Shown here in pieces: positions 10,993 to 23,276 of a stretch of DNA of 64,000 nucleotides. The stretch's first letter is position 1, and each line of letters opens with the position of its first letter. The position numbers and the translations under genes were made by a program. Location of the stretch: contig NC_039360.1 in the NCBI RefSeq assembly GCF_003573695.1, positions 60,183,830-60,247,829 on the forward strand, given 5' to 3'. The DNA comes from Papaver somniferum. Lineage: Eukaryota > Streptophyta > Magnoliopsida > Ranunculales > Papaveraceae. Below the pieces are notes generated by a model. That model was not told where the DNA came from. It searched no databases and saw only the letters and a list, made by a program, of their open reading frames with translations.

Positions 10993-12814
10993 TAATTTAA
11001 ATTCTTTTGTCAAGAGCATGGTTTAATTCATCAATTTGCTGCACCTTATACACCTCGACAAAATGGTCTTGCTGAAAGAAAAAATAGAACTTTGGTAGAG
11101 ATGGTTAATACTATGCTTATTAGTTCTAATTTTCCTAATTCTTTGTGGGGTGAAGCAATGTTATCTGCATGTTATATTTTGAACAGAATTCCTTTGAAAA
11201 GGAAGAATATTTCTCCTTATGAAAATAGAAAACCGAATTTAAGAATACTTAAAGTTTGGGGTTGTTTAGCATATGTTAGGAAACCTGATCCTAAAAGACC
11301 TAAGTTAGGAAATAGGGCGTATAAATGTGCTTTTATAGGTTATTCACTTAACAGTATTACTTACAGATTTTTAATCCTTGAAACTTTTGAGATTATAGAA
11401 TCTGTAGATATGTAAATTTTTGAGAACTTGAATAGGAATAGTTCCCAAATGCAACCCATAGAAAACCCATTGTTACCTAGTCTAGAATCTGTAGAGACTA
11501 ATAACAATGATGAACATTCTGCTCCGACTCAAGACATGGAAGATACTTCTGAAATTGTAGAAAATATATCGAACCTAGAAGAAGTAAGAGAGCAAGAAAA
11601 GAAACAAGCTTTGGTCCAGAATGGGTACAATATCTTGTAGAAGGTGGTAAGAATGAAATTCTTAGTGTTACTAAGTATGGTATGCATGTTGATGATGACC
11701 CTAAAACTTATGCTGATGTTGTGAGTTCCAGATATGCTAGTTTCTGGAAAGAGTCTATCAATGATGAAAAGAATTCACTTTTGACTAACGATACTTGGAT
11801 ATATTGTGATTTACCTCTAGGCGTAAAGCCTATTGGATGTAAAGGAATATTCAAAAGAAAGATGCATGCCGATGGTTCCATTGATAAGTTTAAAGCCAGA
11901 TTAGTTGCTAAGCGTTATAAGCAAAAACATGGAATTGATTACTTTGATACATATGCTCATGTTGCTCGCATCTCATCTATTCGTTGTTTGATTGCAATTG
12001 GTTCTATTCACAAGTTAATTATTCATCAAATGGATGTCAAAACTGCTTTTCTAAATGGTGATTTAGAAGAAGAGATATATATGGAACAACCTGAAGGTTT
12101 CATATTGCCAGGCCAAGAAAAGAAGGTTTGCAAGTTGGTTAAATCTCTCTATGGCTCGAAGCAAGCTCTCATGCAATGGCATGAGAAGTTTGATAAAGTA
12201 GCTTTGTCATATGGTTTTGTTGCGAATGATGCTGAAAAATGTATCTATAGTAAGCATGATAGTTCTGGATGTGTAATTCTCTGCTTGTATGTTAATGATA
12301 TGCTTATTTTTGGATCTGACATATCTCGTATTGAAGAAACAAAGAAGTTTCTTAGTTCTAACTTTGACATGAAGGATTTAGGAGAGGCTGATGTGATCTT
12401 AGGAATTAAAATTCTAAGAAAGGGGAATGAGTTGGCTTTAACCCAATCTCATTATATTGAGAAATTTCTCAAGAAGTATGGTCACTTTGATGACATCCCA
12501 GCCGTCACTCCTATGGATCCTAATGTAAAGTTAATGAAGAATATTGGGCGTGCTCATAAGCAACTTGAGTATTCCAGTGTTATTGGAAGTCTTATGTATG
12601 CGATGCATTGCACAAGACCGGACATAGCCCAAGCCGTGGGAGTACTATGTCGTTTCTCAAGTAACCCAGGAGTTGAACACTGAAGAGCAGTTTCAAGAGT
12701 GTTGGCTTACGTAAAGGGAACCATTGATCATGGTTTGCATTTTCAAGGCTATCCCGATGTATTAGAAGGATACAGTGATGCTAATTGGAATAATGTAGAA
12801 TCCAAATCTAAGTC
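10993..12814 (+). pseudogene. Element D C-terminal integrase, reverse transcriptase and start of RNase H, disabled
   Basis: The frame resumes with the integrase glutamate region (PYTPRQNGLAERKNRTL). A TAA (11413-11415) interrupts the linker, a frameshift occurs near 11600, and reverse transcriptase follows from 11682 (DVKTAFLNGDLEEEIYMEQP; SLYGSKQA). The catalytic box reads YVND at 12288-12299 where copia enzymes have YVDD, so one metal-binding aspartate is lost. A TGA at 12680-12682 stands where a tryptophan codon is expected. RNase H starts (EGYSDANW) and is cut at 12814 by element C. Five independent lesions mark a dead polymerase. Confidence 0.93.
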
Positions 12815-13279
12815 CGTAGGATCATAATCTCGCAACAATAATGTCTTAGCGAAATTATTAACAACACAACACGACAGTGTCGCAGAACAACTTCAGAAAC
12901 GACATAATAAATGACATCAGCCAAATCATGAGAAAAGTGTGACGGTCCTGCGAAAATAAGGAAGTTTGCGAGATTGATATTTATAAGGTTGCGATAATGT
13001 CGCAAGCCATTTCCGAAAATAAAGGATGGATTAGCTGTCATCCACTATGAAAAACTCTATATAAAGAACCGATCAGCTGTGAGGAAGAGAGAGATCTTTT
13101 TTGAGTGAGAAGCAAGTAAATAGGAGAGACAAGAGCAACGGTTATTCTTGATTCCTTTATCTTTTCTTGTAAGAGTTTTAAGATAATTAATCAATAAAAT
13201 TGTGATGGTTAGCCTTAAAATGTGTTGATTATTAATGGATTCTTATGAGGGGTGTGTTGTAGGATTTCCTGGAACCACA
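12815..13279 (+). repeat. Element C 5' LTR
   Basis: 465 bp, collinear with 22819-23276, with a CTATATAAAGAACC promoter-like motif near 13050 and the end GGAACCACA. It is clearly related to the LTR of B but shorter. Confidence 0.93.
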
Positions 13280-13282
13280 TAA

Positions 13283-13300
13283 TGGCGCTAGAAACAGGGA
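13283..13300 (+). promoter_or_regulatory. Element C primer-binding-site candidate
   Basis: TGGCGCTAGAAACAGGGA, identical to the site in element B, four bases after the 5' LTR. Confidence 0.72.
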
Positions 13301-13414
13301 AAGATTGAAGATTGTTCTAGAAAAAATTGAAGATTAATATTGAGATTTGTGAAGATTTTGAGTAATTGGTTAAGAATTTTACATAATCTCTTGCAATTCA
13401 TTAATATTGAAGAA

Positions 13415-15999
13415 ATGGCTAGAAGAAGAAATACATCAGAACAACCAACTACTGTTAGAAGAAGCAAGAGAGTTGCCGAAAGGGAAAGAAGTGAAATGGG
13501 AGAATCTACTAGAATGAGAAATAATGGAGAAAATCAAATTCAACCACCAATTCAACCAACACTAGTACAAGGAAGGAATATAGATTATGATAGGGTGAGT
13601 ATACACACTTGGCAATCAAATTCAGCAGAAGAAGTAGAAAAAGAGCAGCAAACCAGGAACCATAGACAGGTAGAGAGAAATCAAGAAGTAGATGAAGGAA
13701 TAATTCATGGAGATGAGGAAATTGGAGCGTTAGAAACTTTGAGACGAAGAATACATGAAGAAAGAAGAGCTGAGGCAGAAGAACGTGCAAATTTAACAAG
13801 GCAAAATCACGAATTGAGGATGGAAAATATGAGACTACAGAGTAGAACATCGAGAAGTACTACAAGATCATATTCAAGATCGACTAGAAGAGAGATGAGG
13901 CGAAACTCACCCACAGTTAATGCTGGAAATAATATTCGAGAAGAAATACCAAATCCTAATGAAGAACATTGCGAAGATAGAGAAATAACTGATGATCGCT
14001 ACGTTCCACAAAATGAAACTTTTGGTGATAGGAAAAATGATAGAAATCAAGAGAATGGACAACATCAAGGACGAAATAATCAAGATGGCGAAGGGAATCG
14101 AGAGGAAGTAAGGAGAATTTTACATGAGAGAGAAGCTCAAAGAAATCAACAAACGATTGAAGAATAAATTGAAAGACACTATGCTGAACAAGCACGTTTA
14201 ATGCGAACGTGAAAGATTGAGAGCGAAATGGAAGAACAAGAGCAGGAGGTGATTCGCAGAATAATCACGACAATCGAGAAAGAAGGCGTACACAAAACCG
14301 GAATAACGGTAATCTCAATGAAGAGTATGATAGAGTACAGAGGAGGCTGAAAGACAACGAATGGAATTGATAAGAAATGAACAAAATGGAGGGGAAAATG
14401 AGAGACATCATCATATGCGAATTCAAGATAGAGATGAGGAAGAGAATCGCAGGAGAAGACGAGATGAGGATGATGAAGAAGAAATGCAAATTTCGCAGAG
14501 AAGAAAGACATGAACGTAGAAGAAGGGAGCGAAATTAAAGACCAATGGATCAAAATTCAGACGTAAATGACAAATCTTAAAAGAATTGGAAGAAATGAGA
14601 GGAATGCTAAAATAGAGGAGAAGTAGGCAGAAGACAATTAGATGAAGCTATAGAGAAGCTGCGAAAACTCCATTTACAAGAGAAGTACAACTAGGAGGAA
14701 TACCTCCGAAATGCAATTTTCCCGCATTAACCAACATTTTTGATGGAACAACTTGTGCAATTCAACACATTAAAGCCTACGTGAGGTGCATGCCAATGGG
14801 AAAATCATGATGCCGTATCATGCAAGTATTTTGCATCCAGCTTAACAGGGGAGGCGTTAAAATGGTTCGAAGGTTTACCAAAGAATACAATAACATCCTT
14901 CAATCATTTGCAGACTACATTCCTGGGGGCATATATAAGTAACAATTCTTCGCGACCGTTCTTCGCGACCTGGTATTGAAGACGTGTTTGGATTAAAACA
15001 AAGGATTGGCGAAAGTTTGAAGCACCTAACTAAAATATGGAGGACTATGTTTAGCGAAATGGCTGGCCGTGTGGATGAGGGATATCTTATCTTATCATTT
15101 ATCAATGCTATGTTTGCAACCAATCTATTGTATATCCAAATTTTCAGAGTCAAGAATACGGTCACAATGACTGAGTTGCGAGAACTTCGGGAAAATATAT
15201 TGCTCTAGAGGAAAGGCAAAATGAAATGGAATCATACACGGTTGCGAACACCAATTCACAAACAGCGAATGCAAGCTTATTACCCAAACTAATAAACACA
15301 GTGGCGAGCACTTCGCAAGTACAACAAGAAAAGGTGACGGGCAACAATCAACAGAAACTGGTGTCTATGGGAAGTCGGGATCAAGAGGAGTATGAAAGAG
15401 AAAGAAATTTCTACAATCTTGGTGGAAATAACAAGATTCAAAAATTCGATCAGCCGCAAGAAACTTATGGAGGTCAAAGACAAAACTATAATAGAGGACA
15501 AGGAGGTCACAAGGTAGTATGGGAAGAAATAAAGATGCCACCTCTAAATGCAAGTGTGGAGAAAATATGAGAAGCTATAATTTTGATGGAGAATATACCA
15601 ACACCCTGGAACATGGGAACGGAACCACCTCCAAACCACATAAGTCATGAGTTCTGTTCTTATCATCATTTTCATGGACATACTACAAATGATTGCAGAA
15701 ATATAAAAAAAATTATTCTGAGAATGATAGATCAAGGAAAACTAAACCACTTTTTGGTAGGTCACCCACAATCTCAACCATTTCCACCACCACCACCAGA
15801 GCATCACAGAGTAAACACGGTGAAAAAGAATGAAACATTCTTCATAGAAGTTGGTGCAAAAGCAAAGAATCTTTTTTGTCACTCTATCTTACATTCATAC
15901 AAGACAATTGAAGAGTTTCATGACAATGTTTTGAGTAGAGTGTTTGCAAGAGACAATGATGGAAGAGAAATTAGAACATTGCGAAAATCTCGCCACTAG
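13415..15999 (+). pseudogene. Element C gag, broken in several places
   Basis: Starts at the ATG at 13415 with a basic, charged N-terminal region (MARRRNTSEQ) and an Arg/Glu-rich segment likely to form coiled coil (open to 14167). A run of stops and frameshifts follows (14168-14980), after which the retrotransposon Gag domain is readable in pieces: ALTNIFDGTT and EGLPKNTITSFNHLQTTF near 14715-14930 in shifting frames, then FGLKQRIGESLKHLTKIW (14984-15208). The C-terminal part (15583-15999) has the Cys/His element FCSYHHFHGHTTNDC typical of Ty3/gypsy Gag. The product would coat element RNA. With this many breaks no intact Gag can be made from this copy. Confidence 0.85.
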
Positions 16000-16631
16000 A
16001 GGAATGGCAGAAACAGACTATTTCTTTTACCGCAGAAGAAGTCCCCGAAGGTGGAGAGGTACATGACAATCCATTGGTGGTAAAATTAGATATTAATCCA
16101 AAACCAAAAGAAGATGAGGATGATGAAGCTGAAGCTGAAGATTCATGGGAAATTAATAGGATTATAATCGATACTGGAAGCTCTGTGAACATCTTATTTT
16201 ATCATACTTATAAAACTATGGGAGGAAGAGATGATGATCTCATACCATCAACATATAAGATATATGGTGTTAATGGTACTGCCAACAAGCCTAAAGGGGA
16301 GGTTACTATGCGAATTCCATTGAAGGGAATATCTTCTGAAATCCTGTTTTATGTCGTTGACGTAGAATCACCCTACAATGCATTAATTGGTCGACCTTGG
16401 CTACATGGGATTCTAGGTGTAGCTTCAACTTTCCACCAGTGCATAAAATTCCCTCACCCCAGTGGTGTAGGAATCATAAAAGGAGAGTGGGTTGAAGGAA
16501 ACAAGTGTTACGAAACTGAGGTAGAATCCTGCGAAGGAAGAGCAAACAAGAAGGAAAGTTGGCGACACAAAATCAAAGAGACACAAAGAAATGAGAGATT
16601 GATGGTGGATGCAATCGAACAAAAAGAATAA
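16000..16631 (+). pseudogene. Element C retroviral-type aspartic protease, followed by loss of pol
   Basis: Readable from the EEWQKQTISFT segment through an acidic linker to IIIDTGSSVNILFYHTY, the catalytic D-T/S-G motif, then the flap-like stretch and the hydrophobic-glycine motif ALIGRPWLH with CIKFP beyond, as in plant Ty3/gypsy proteases. The frame ends at 16631 and no reverse transcriptase follows. The protease core is open, but it is out of frame with the preceding Gag segment. Confidence 0.88.
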
Positions 16632-17045
16632 GAAATGTTGCGAAACTAATGCTAGCTCAGAATAAGAAATGGTGAACATACCACTACCAAGGAAGCAGTA
16701 GCATAAAATAACAAAGAAGCAGAGAATGGCAAAGGTAACAAAAATAAGAAATGTATGAATGATTGATTTGTTGCGACACTCTCGCAACAAATAAAATTCT
16801 CAAAAATACATTTTATTGAATGACAAAATTGAGATTGCGAAATGCAAATACAATATGATGATGTGAGAGAATCTCGCAGAGATAATGAATTCTACAAAAG
16901 ACAATCAGAGAACAATGACAAAAGAGAAAGGGGCGAACCTTTATGACGTACACCCTAGTTCGCGAATACAATTTCGCAAAAGGCAAATGTAAGACCTAAA
17001 GTACGTCATATAAGGGGGTACATGTTGCATGGCTCAGGTAAAGGA
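16632..17045 (+). other. Element C spacer and start of block shared with B
   Basis: Non-coding. From about 16930 it aligns with 8110-8225 of element B (GGGGCGAACCTTTATG, then TAAGACCTAAAGT) until the junction at about 17045. Confidence 0.7.
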
Positions 17046-18592
17046 TACATGATTATTGATTTTTCGTGGGGTTGTAGTAATGAGGTTCAAACTCTCGGAC
17101 TTGTGAAGGATAATTTTTAGATTTGATAAAAATATATATACAAAAATATTAACAAATTGGTAGAGAGTTACCGGGACTAAGGACTTGGCCAATTCTCATG
17201 CATATGGTACATTTTATTTATCCTTAACAATTATCGCTCAAAACATAAAATGTACGGACTCTTATTTTGCCAATATAGATTCTCAGAATATTAGTTATAA
17301 ATCGTAAGAATGGGACATCAAACATTTAAGCAAGCATGCCGCATCAAATAAAATGATAACTAATTGATCAAAATCATTTTTTCAATTTTAAATCAATGCA
17401 AAAGTCATAAAAAGAATAAATTAAATTTACCAGAATGACGAAAATCGCCTCCTCCGTTGTCCCAATGTTGGGTTTAGCTCATCATGGTGAAATACCTCTC
17501 AAAATATTTTATTAAGCTCAATTGGTATTTACAAGAAGAGAAAACAATGAAACAGGAAATCTGCAACAGCGCATATGCGTTACAGACCAACTGTTTCAAG
17601 TCTCAACTGTTATGCTGAAGATAATCGTTACAAATCTGAAGATAAATGTTGCAAACGAGGATGAAGAAACTGTTACAATGGAGATAAACGTTGCAATCCA
17701 GTTGAAGAAACTGTTACGACGGATGAATAAACCGTCGCCGTTTCCCTGTTCTTCACGAGCAGCAGGAGCAGCAGCAACAGAGTTCTGAAAACTCTTGATT
17801 CACGCCTCCTGAGCTCTCCTATCGACCCCAAACTCTCGACACCCCTTCTAGGACTCATGTATCTCCTATTTATACATTCCAGGCGCATCAAATCTCGCCG
17901 TTAATTCCTCAAAATCTTCACAGTAAAGGAAAATTATTCTTGGGAATAATTTCTTTTTTTCTTTCTCTGCATGCGTTAATTGTCTTGATAATTTCCACAA
18001 TATGTTGATATGCAACCTAGGAGAATATCTGCACTTAAATTCCACAACCCATGCAGCATCTTTACGTAATTTTCTTTCCAAGTTTAACCGATATCTCTTC
18101 TTTCCTGCTTTAATCGAGAATCGATTATCTGGCCAAATTTGATCGATCCCAACCACCAAAATATCTTCTTATATCCATGTCACATATACCCATTAAGTTT
18201 CAGCGATTTAATCTCCTTATAACACCTTCAAAAATCGATTGGAAAATCTACCAGTGTATAAAGAAACTTTCCCGCCAAAATTTATTTTTGAAATTGAGAA
18301 GAAGGGTGCCCCTTAACCAGAGCTGGGGTGCGAATAGCAATTGGGGTGGAAATAGTAATTTTCCTAGGTTCCTTAAGTGCATTTCTGGGGTGCTTCCGGT
18401 GCATTTCTGCGGTGCCTTTAGTACTTTGTCCTGGGGTGTAAAACACTACTTTTCGAGCCCGTTTTGCCGCAAGAACTTATTTTTCCAAAAACATCTACAA
18501 AAACATAAAATAACACAATAAGTATTTAATCGAGTCTAACAATACAGAACATTGAGAACAAAATAGACACATAAATGCGTCTATTACTACAC
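17046..18592. mobile_element. Unclassified 1.55-kb insertion in element C
   Basis: Elements B and C are collinear on either side of this stretch but not across it. The left flank reads GGATACAT and the right flank TACACCACC, and B has TACAC at the equivalent point, so TACAT/TACAC is a plausible 5-bp target duplication. Read on the minus strand it begins near GTAATAGACGC and ends near AATCAATAATC. No domain was recognised. A solo LTR or other non-autonomous element is possible. Confidence 0.5.
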
Positions 18593-19370
18593 CACCACCG
18601 GAACCTGAGTCAGATTTGGGGTCAATAAAGCCCATCCGGGAGAGGCACCTTGAATTCTCAGCTTAAGCATATGACTTAGGTTGGGAGACTAAGGTAATAA
18701 GGACTCTCCCAAGGAGTGCAGAATCTGACCAAGGCGCCGAGGTACACGGTTGAGTCAAGAGTGCCAGGGGCGTCTGGAGTGTACCTTGCCATTCTTGACA
18801 AGTCTTGGCTTATACTGCACTCGGCCCGAAGAAAACCCCACTTAGGGTGCTGTCTCGTAACCATAAGCCCTATAGGTAAAAGGGATAAGAGGCTACGAAA
18901 ACAACTGGTTTTTGTTAAGACCGGATGGGAGGATCCAACCTTGTATGGTATAGGTACGCCTCCTTGAAGGGGAAACCAGGGGGAAGATAAGGGCGGCACC
19001 CTCCATTAGGGAGCTGATAAGTGTCTTAAGACGCAAATTTCATGAGGCTTTTTACTCGCAAGGGTATTAAGGCTTGTCATATTTGTGCGAAAATCCTGAA
19101 GAGGCAATAATACAAAAGAAAAAGATAAGACGAGATCAATGGGTTTTCGCATGAAAGTGCGAAGACATCCTGCGATTTCGTCGCAAGACGATAATGTAAC
19201 GGGGCTTTATTTTCGCAAGAATATTTAGGCCTGTCATATTGTCGCAACATTCCTGAAGAGGAAATAATACAAAAGAAAAAGTTAAGGCAAGATCAATGGG
19301 TTTTTGCATGAAAGTGCAAGGATGTCCTGCGATTTTGTCGCAATGACAAGGGGTGGCATGATAAGACCTT
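18593..19370 (+). other. Conserved non-coding block of element C (shared with B)
   Basis: Counterpart of 8240-9005 in element B, including the stem-loop (18754-18768 with 18784-18799) and the tandem 157-bp units. Open frames here on both strands (18676-18999 minus, 18716-18967 plus) are not kept in B and are unlikely to be genes. Confidence 0.65.
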
Positions 19371-19777
19371 TAACTAGGAAGGCAAAATAAGACCACACAA
19401 AAATGAAATTTTGAAAAAATCAAAATTCACTTCGCATATGATTGCGAAATTATACAAAAACAACTGCGAAGCTGAGGCACAAAATAAGAGAAATCTGCAA
19501 AATCTCTCATTTGGATACAAATAACAGAGGCAAGTATGGGAATGAATGAAATCAGAAAATGTTATTTGTCTCCACATGATAAATTTACGCAGAAAGTTAA
19601 AAATTAATGATTATGTTGATTAACCATATTGCAAGGAAGAATTGTCTTAATGAATGCAGGTCAAAATAAAAGAAACTTATATATTAAGGAATATGGGGAA
19701 CCAAGAGAATTCGCAAATATACAAAAAGAAGGAATAAATGTACAAGTATTACAGAAGATCAAAGAAAGAAACAAAGA
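19371..19777. other. Element C non-coding spacer
   Basis: AT-rich, with TTCGCA-type motifs; no gene or repeat recognised. It lies downstream of the stop codon of the antisense gene. Confidence 0.5.
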
Positions 19778-22457
19778 CTACTTCTTAGTTGATCCTTCAT
19801 CATCTTCATCAGTGTTCCCTTCTTCGTCTGCATCAGAACCTTTATCTCCATCAGAACCTTCATCACCATCAGATTCTTCATCATCAGCTTCGCTATCAGA
19901 GATGGTCAGACTAGGAATGTTCTTTGGGATCTCCTCCAAGAGACAAGGATAATCAGAGTGAGGAATACTATGGTCATCACAAACCATTTGAATAGTTTGA
20001 TTGCGAAAATGCAGAGCGTCGTTCTTAAAGTTCGCAACAGTGATCTTGATTTGATTCTTTAATCTAGAATATTTGTCGTTGCGAGAAGAAAGATTCTTTG
20101 CGAGTTCCTCTTTTTCAGCTTCAAGTTCCTCAACTCTTTGGCGATATCTACTTTCAGATCTGCGAAACATATAGCAATTAATCTAACTTGATAAAAACTC
20201 GTGAAAAACCAAAGATTATAAAGGAAAACAGTTAATGACCTTCTCTCTAGAAATCATATCTCTAATCAAGGCTGTATGCTCAACTTGGAGACTAACATTT
20301 ACACCTAAATCTTTTCTGGCGTTATCCAAGATTGTCGCGGCCCAAGCGAACTCATCATCACTATTTATAAGGAGACGACAACGGACTTGTTTTCTCTTTC
20401 GCAGAGCTCGTATTCTTGCGGTTAGCTTCATCTCGTTCAAGTTGAACTCAAGAAGGGTGTCTTGGAATTTCGCCAAAGCCTTAACACCTTGATCAGAGTA
20501 CGATCTTATCATCTATAAGTTTGCTAATCTTGGTTCTTAATTTGTTGATTTCTCTTTAGAATTGAGAAAAACGTTTAAATTGGTTGGCTAAACCTAAACT
20601 AGATCTATGATCAATCTCTAAGAGGCGAAATTTGGATTAAGTTCATTCAAAGACAGAGATGAAATTTTATCATTAAGAAACTATTAAAGATTTATTAAGA
20701 TGTTCAAGAAGAGTGTCATTATCTAGGCATCGGGAAATGAACGAAGAAGAGTGGTTTCATCAGAAAGACCATAAATGTCTGCAAAAAGGATTAATCAAAT
20801 AAGAAATACAATAGGATGAATGAATGAAAGGAAAGGGAAAATTGCATACCATAGAGCTGATATTAGCTTTTGAAGAGTATAATTTTTTCCTTTGAAAAGA
20901 AGTGTCGGTTTCAGTTTTTGTTCTTCTCACGAAGACCTTAGCTTCAGTTTCCAGTTCTTCATTCCTCGTACGAAATTGAAGATTTTTCTTTTCAAGAATT
21001 TCGCGTCTCCTCTCCAAATCTGAGGCAACAACGAAAGAAGCTTTTCCAGCCCGCGAGAAAATGTAAAAAGTATTAAAATAGAAAGAGATTTTGAGTTACA
21101 ATAATGAAGAAGTAAAAAGACGAAAGCATACCAGACTATTAAGAGAATGCATGAAGTTTGGAGTCACCGATCTAGAAACTCCACGAAGAGAACTATCACC
21201 ATCCAATAAAGGAACATCGCAAATCGTGGCGAGAGCTTTGCAGGTATTAGCGAGTTGACTATCTCCCATTCCTTTCCAAGAATCAGAAAAGATGTCAGAG
21301 AGCTTAGCCATAGAAGATTCAGATGGAGAATCTTCATTTGTAGCAGGGTCATCATTATCCTCATCATCATCATCACTCTCGGAGTTTTCATGAGAAGGAG
21401 TATTTGAAGGAGAGGAAGAACGGATTTTTCTCTTCTTTGAAGGAGGAGCAGTTGGTTTTCCCCTGCGAAGAGCACCTTTTCCTTTATCACCAGTCTTCGA
21501 AACATTGGCAGGCTCTTCTATTTCAGCAATAACCTTCACACACAGATAGAAATAAGAAATAGATGCAACACTATATTGTTTAAAATCATAAGAGAATATT
21601 TCTTACCTCATCTGTGTATGAGCGAAGAGCTAACAAGGTACTAGTCTTCCCAGTCCTGTGGTAGCTATCTTTCAGTTTCTGGATCTGTAGAATGCCGCAA
21701 GAATCAGCGAACAAAAGAATAAAGATAAATAAAGAAATGTAAAGTGGGAGAAACTGGAAGAAACATACCTCTTTCTTCTTCTCGGCCAAGAGAATACCCA
21801 AGGTTGATAAGTAGCGAGATTCTCAGGAAGAACATTTGACCCAACAATGTAAGGTCCTTTCAGCATCAAGGGAAAAACACACCATTTATCATCTTTGGAT
21901 TGGAGAGGGGTTGTGTTCTTACTAGAGTGCCAATCAATATCTTGGATGAGTATTTTATCTTCATCAATATTATCTTTCCTTTTCAATCGAATACCCCAGC
22001 GAGTATTCTCTTTCTTCATGGATATTAATTCATAATTTTCGAAGAAATTCGCTACTGTATACTTCTCAGCGACTATCTCTAGATCTACGAATCTAGGATC
22101 CCTAAGATCTTTGAAATAAAGAGATCCTTTATCAGCACCACGGTTAGCGAACTCCAGCATCAGACGGATGAAATCCCCACTCACTTGGAAGATAGCTCGC
22201 GAAAATCCCGAGTGAGCGAGAATTTCATGGAACAAAGGAATATCTGGGTCATAAAGAGGAATGGGGAGACCTGCGAGAATTTGACCCAGCGAAACTATGA
22301 TTGATTGATCATCACAATGTTGATCAGAGAAAAGTTTGATAGAAAGAATTGAATTGGCACTTTCACCAGGAATGGTAGAAAGTGTGAAACCTTTCTCGGC
22401 AAGATCTTTTTGAATGTCCTTTAAGGTTTTCTCATGTTTTTGACCACTTGGAGGCAT
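19778..22457 (-). CDS. Antisense multi-exon gene inside element C
   Basis: Exon 1 (22457-21768) starts with ATG at 22457 and encodes 230 residues including GLPIPLYDPDIPLFHEILA and a later Trp-containing end; the layout recalls the 'putative gypsy type transposon' domain found in plant elements (inference). Exon 2 (21684-21607) and exon 3 (21533-21132) join in phase with GTATGT, GTAAGA and GTATGC donors; exon 3 carries a basic segment (PPSKKRKIR, a possible nuclear signal) and an acidic run. Exons near 21017-20850 (Glu/Arg coiled coil) and 20512-20240 follow, and the last (about 20160-19778) has a coiled coil and an Asp/Glu-rich tail. Phase across the third and fifth introns does not close cleanly, so the model is partial or the copy is damaged. 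It is transcribed, if at all, against the retrotransposon. Function unknown. Confidence 0.65.
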
Positions 22458-22818
22458 ATCTGAATATAGAGTATGGAATGGACGAAAATTAAGAAGATTG
22501 AAGAAGGAAGATAGAAGAAAAATTACAGCAGTGGAATTTATGGAGAAAATGATGAAGTTGCAGAGAAGATGAAAAAGAGAGTAAAAAAGAAGAAAAGGGA
22601 GAGTAAGAAGAGTATATATAGAGGAGATTTTCGAGAAGATAAACACAATTAATGCGAAAAGACGTGAGCGGTTGAAAAGCAGTGGTTACAAAAGACGTGT
22701 CAAGAAACAGATGGGAGAAAGGATAGGTGTGATAAATGCAGAATATGAAGTGATAGATAGCTGCGGCATTTCTCACATCGTTCTCTACTTCGCAGAGAAG
22801 ATATGATAAGAGGCAAGA
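22458..22818. other. Element C spacer and polypurine tract
   Basis: Would hold the promoter and leader of the antisense gene. TCCTCTATATATACTC on the minus strand (about 22610-22625) is TATA-like. On the plus strand AAGAGGCAAGA (22808-22818) directly precedes the 3' LTR and matches the same motif in element B. Confidence 0.55.
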
Positions 22819-23276
22819 TGTAGGATCAGAATCTCGCAACAATAATGTCTCAGCGAAATTATTAACAACACAGCACGACAGTGTCGCAGAACAACTTCAG
22901 AAACGACATCAGCCAAATCATGAGAAAAGTGTGACGGTCCTTCGAAAATAAGGAAGTTTGCGAGATTGATATTTATAAGGTTGCGATAATGTCGCAAGCC
23001 ATTTCCGAAAATAAAGGATGGATTAGCTGTCATCCACTATGAAAAACTCTATATAAAGAACCGATCAGCTGTGAGGAAGAGAGAGATCTTTTTTGAGTGA
23101 GAAGCAAGTAAATAGGAGAGAGAAAATCTAGAGCAGTGGTTATTCTTGATTCCTTTATCTTTTCTTGTAAGAGTTTTAAGAGAATTAATCAATAAATTAT
23201 GATGGTTAGCCTTAAAATGTGTTGATTATTAATGGATTCTTATGAGGGGTGTGTTGTAGGATTTACTGCAACCACA
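22819..23276 (+). repeat. Element C 3' LTR
   Basis: 458 bp. It starts TGTAGGATCAGAATCTCGC and ends CTGCAACCACA, followed by AAGTC. Small indels separate it from the 5' copy (for example ACGACATAATAAATGACAT against ACGACAT). Confidence 0.93.

Larger units (their letters stand above)
12815..23276 (+). mobile_element. Element C: non-autonomous Ty3/gypsy element with gag, protease and an antisense gene
   Basis: LTRs at 12815-13279 and 22819-23276 are flanked by the perfect duplication AAGTC (12810-12814, 23277-23281). The first base of the 5' LTR is C instead of T. In order it holds the primer site, gag, protease, a non-coding block shared with B (itself interrupted by a 1.55-kb insertion) and a multi-exon gene on the minus strand. 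No reverse transcriptase, RNase H or integrase is seen. Extra antisense frames are known in Tat-lineage Ty3/gypsy elements, so Tat is the probable lineage. Confidence 0.92.

Noticed and set aside
18301..18440. GGGGTG-rich stretch as telomere-like or G-quadruplex array
   Set aside because: The motifs are irregular and few, within an unclassified insertion; no telomere-type period.
18676..18999. 107-codon minus-strand frame and 83-codon plus-strand frame (18716-18967) in the GC-richer block of element C
   Set aside because: The block is conserved with element B as nucleotide sequence, but the frames are not maintained there; no domain is recognisable.
23232..23276. Start codon for the RNase H frame at 23232
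   Set aside because: It lies within the LTR of element C; the true frame begins upstream in element D.
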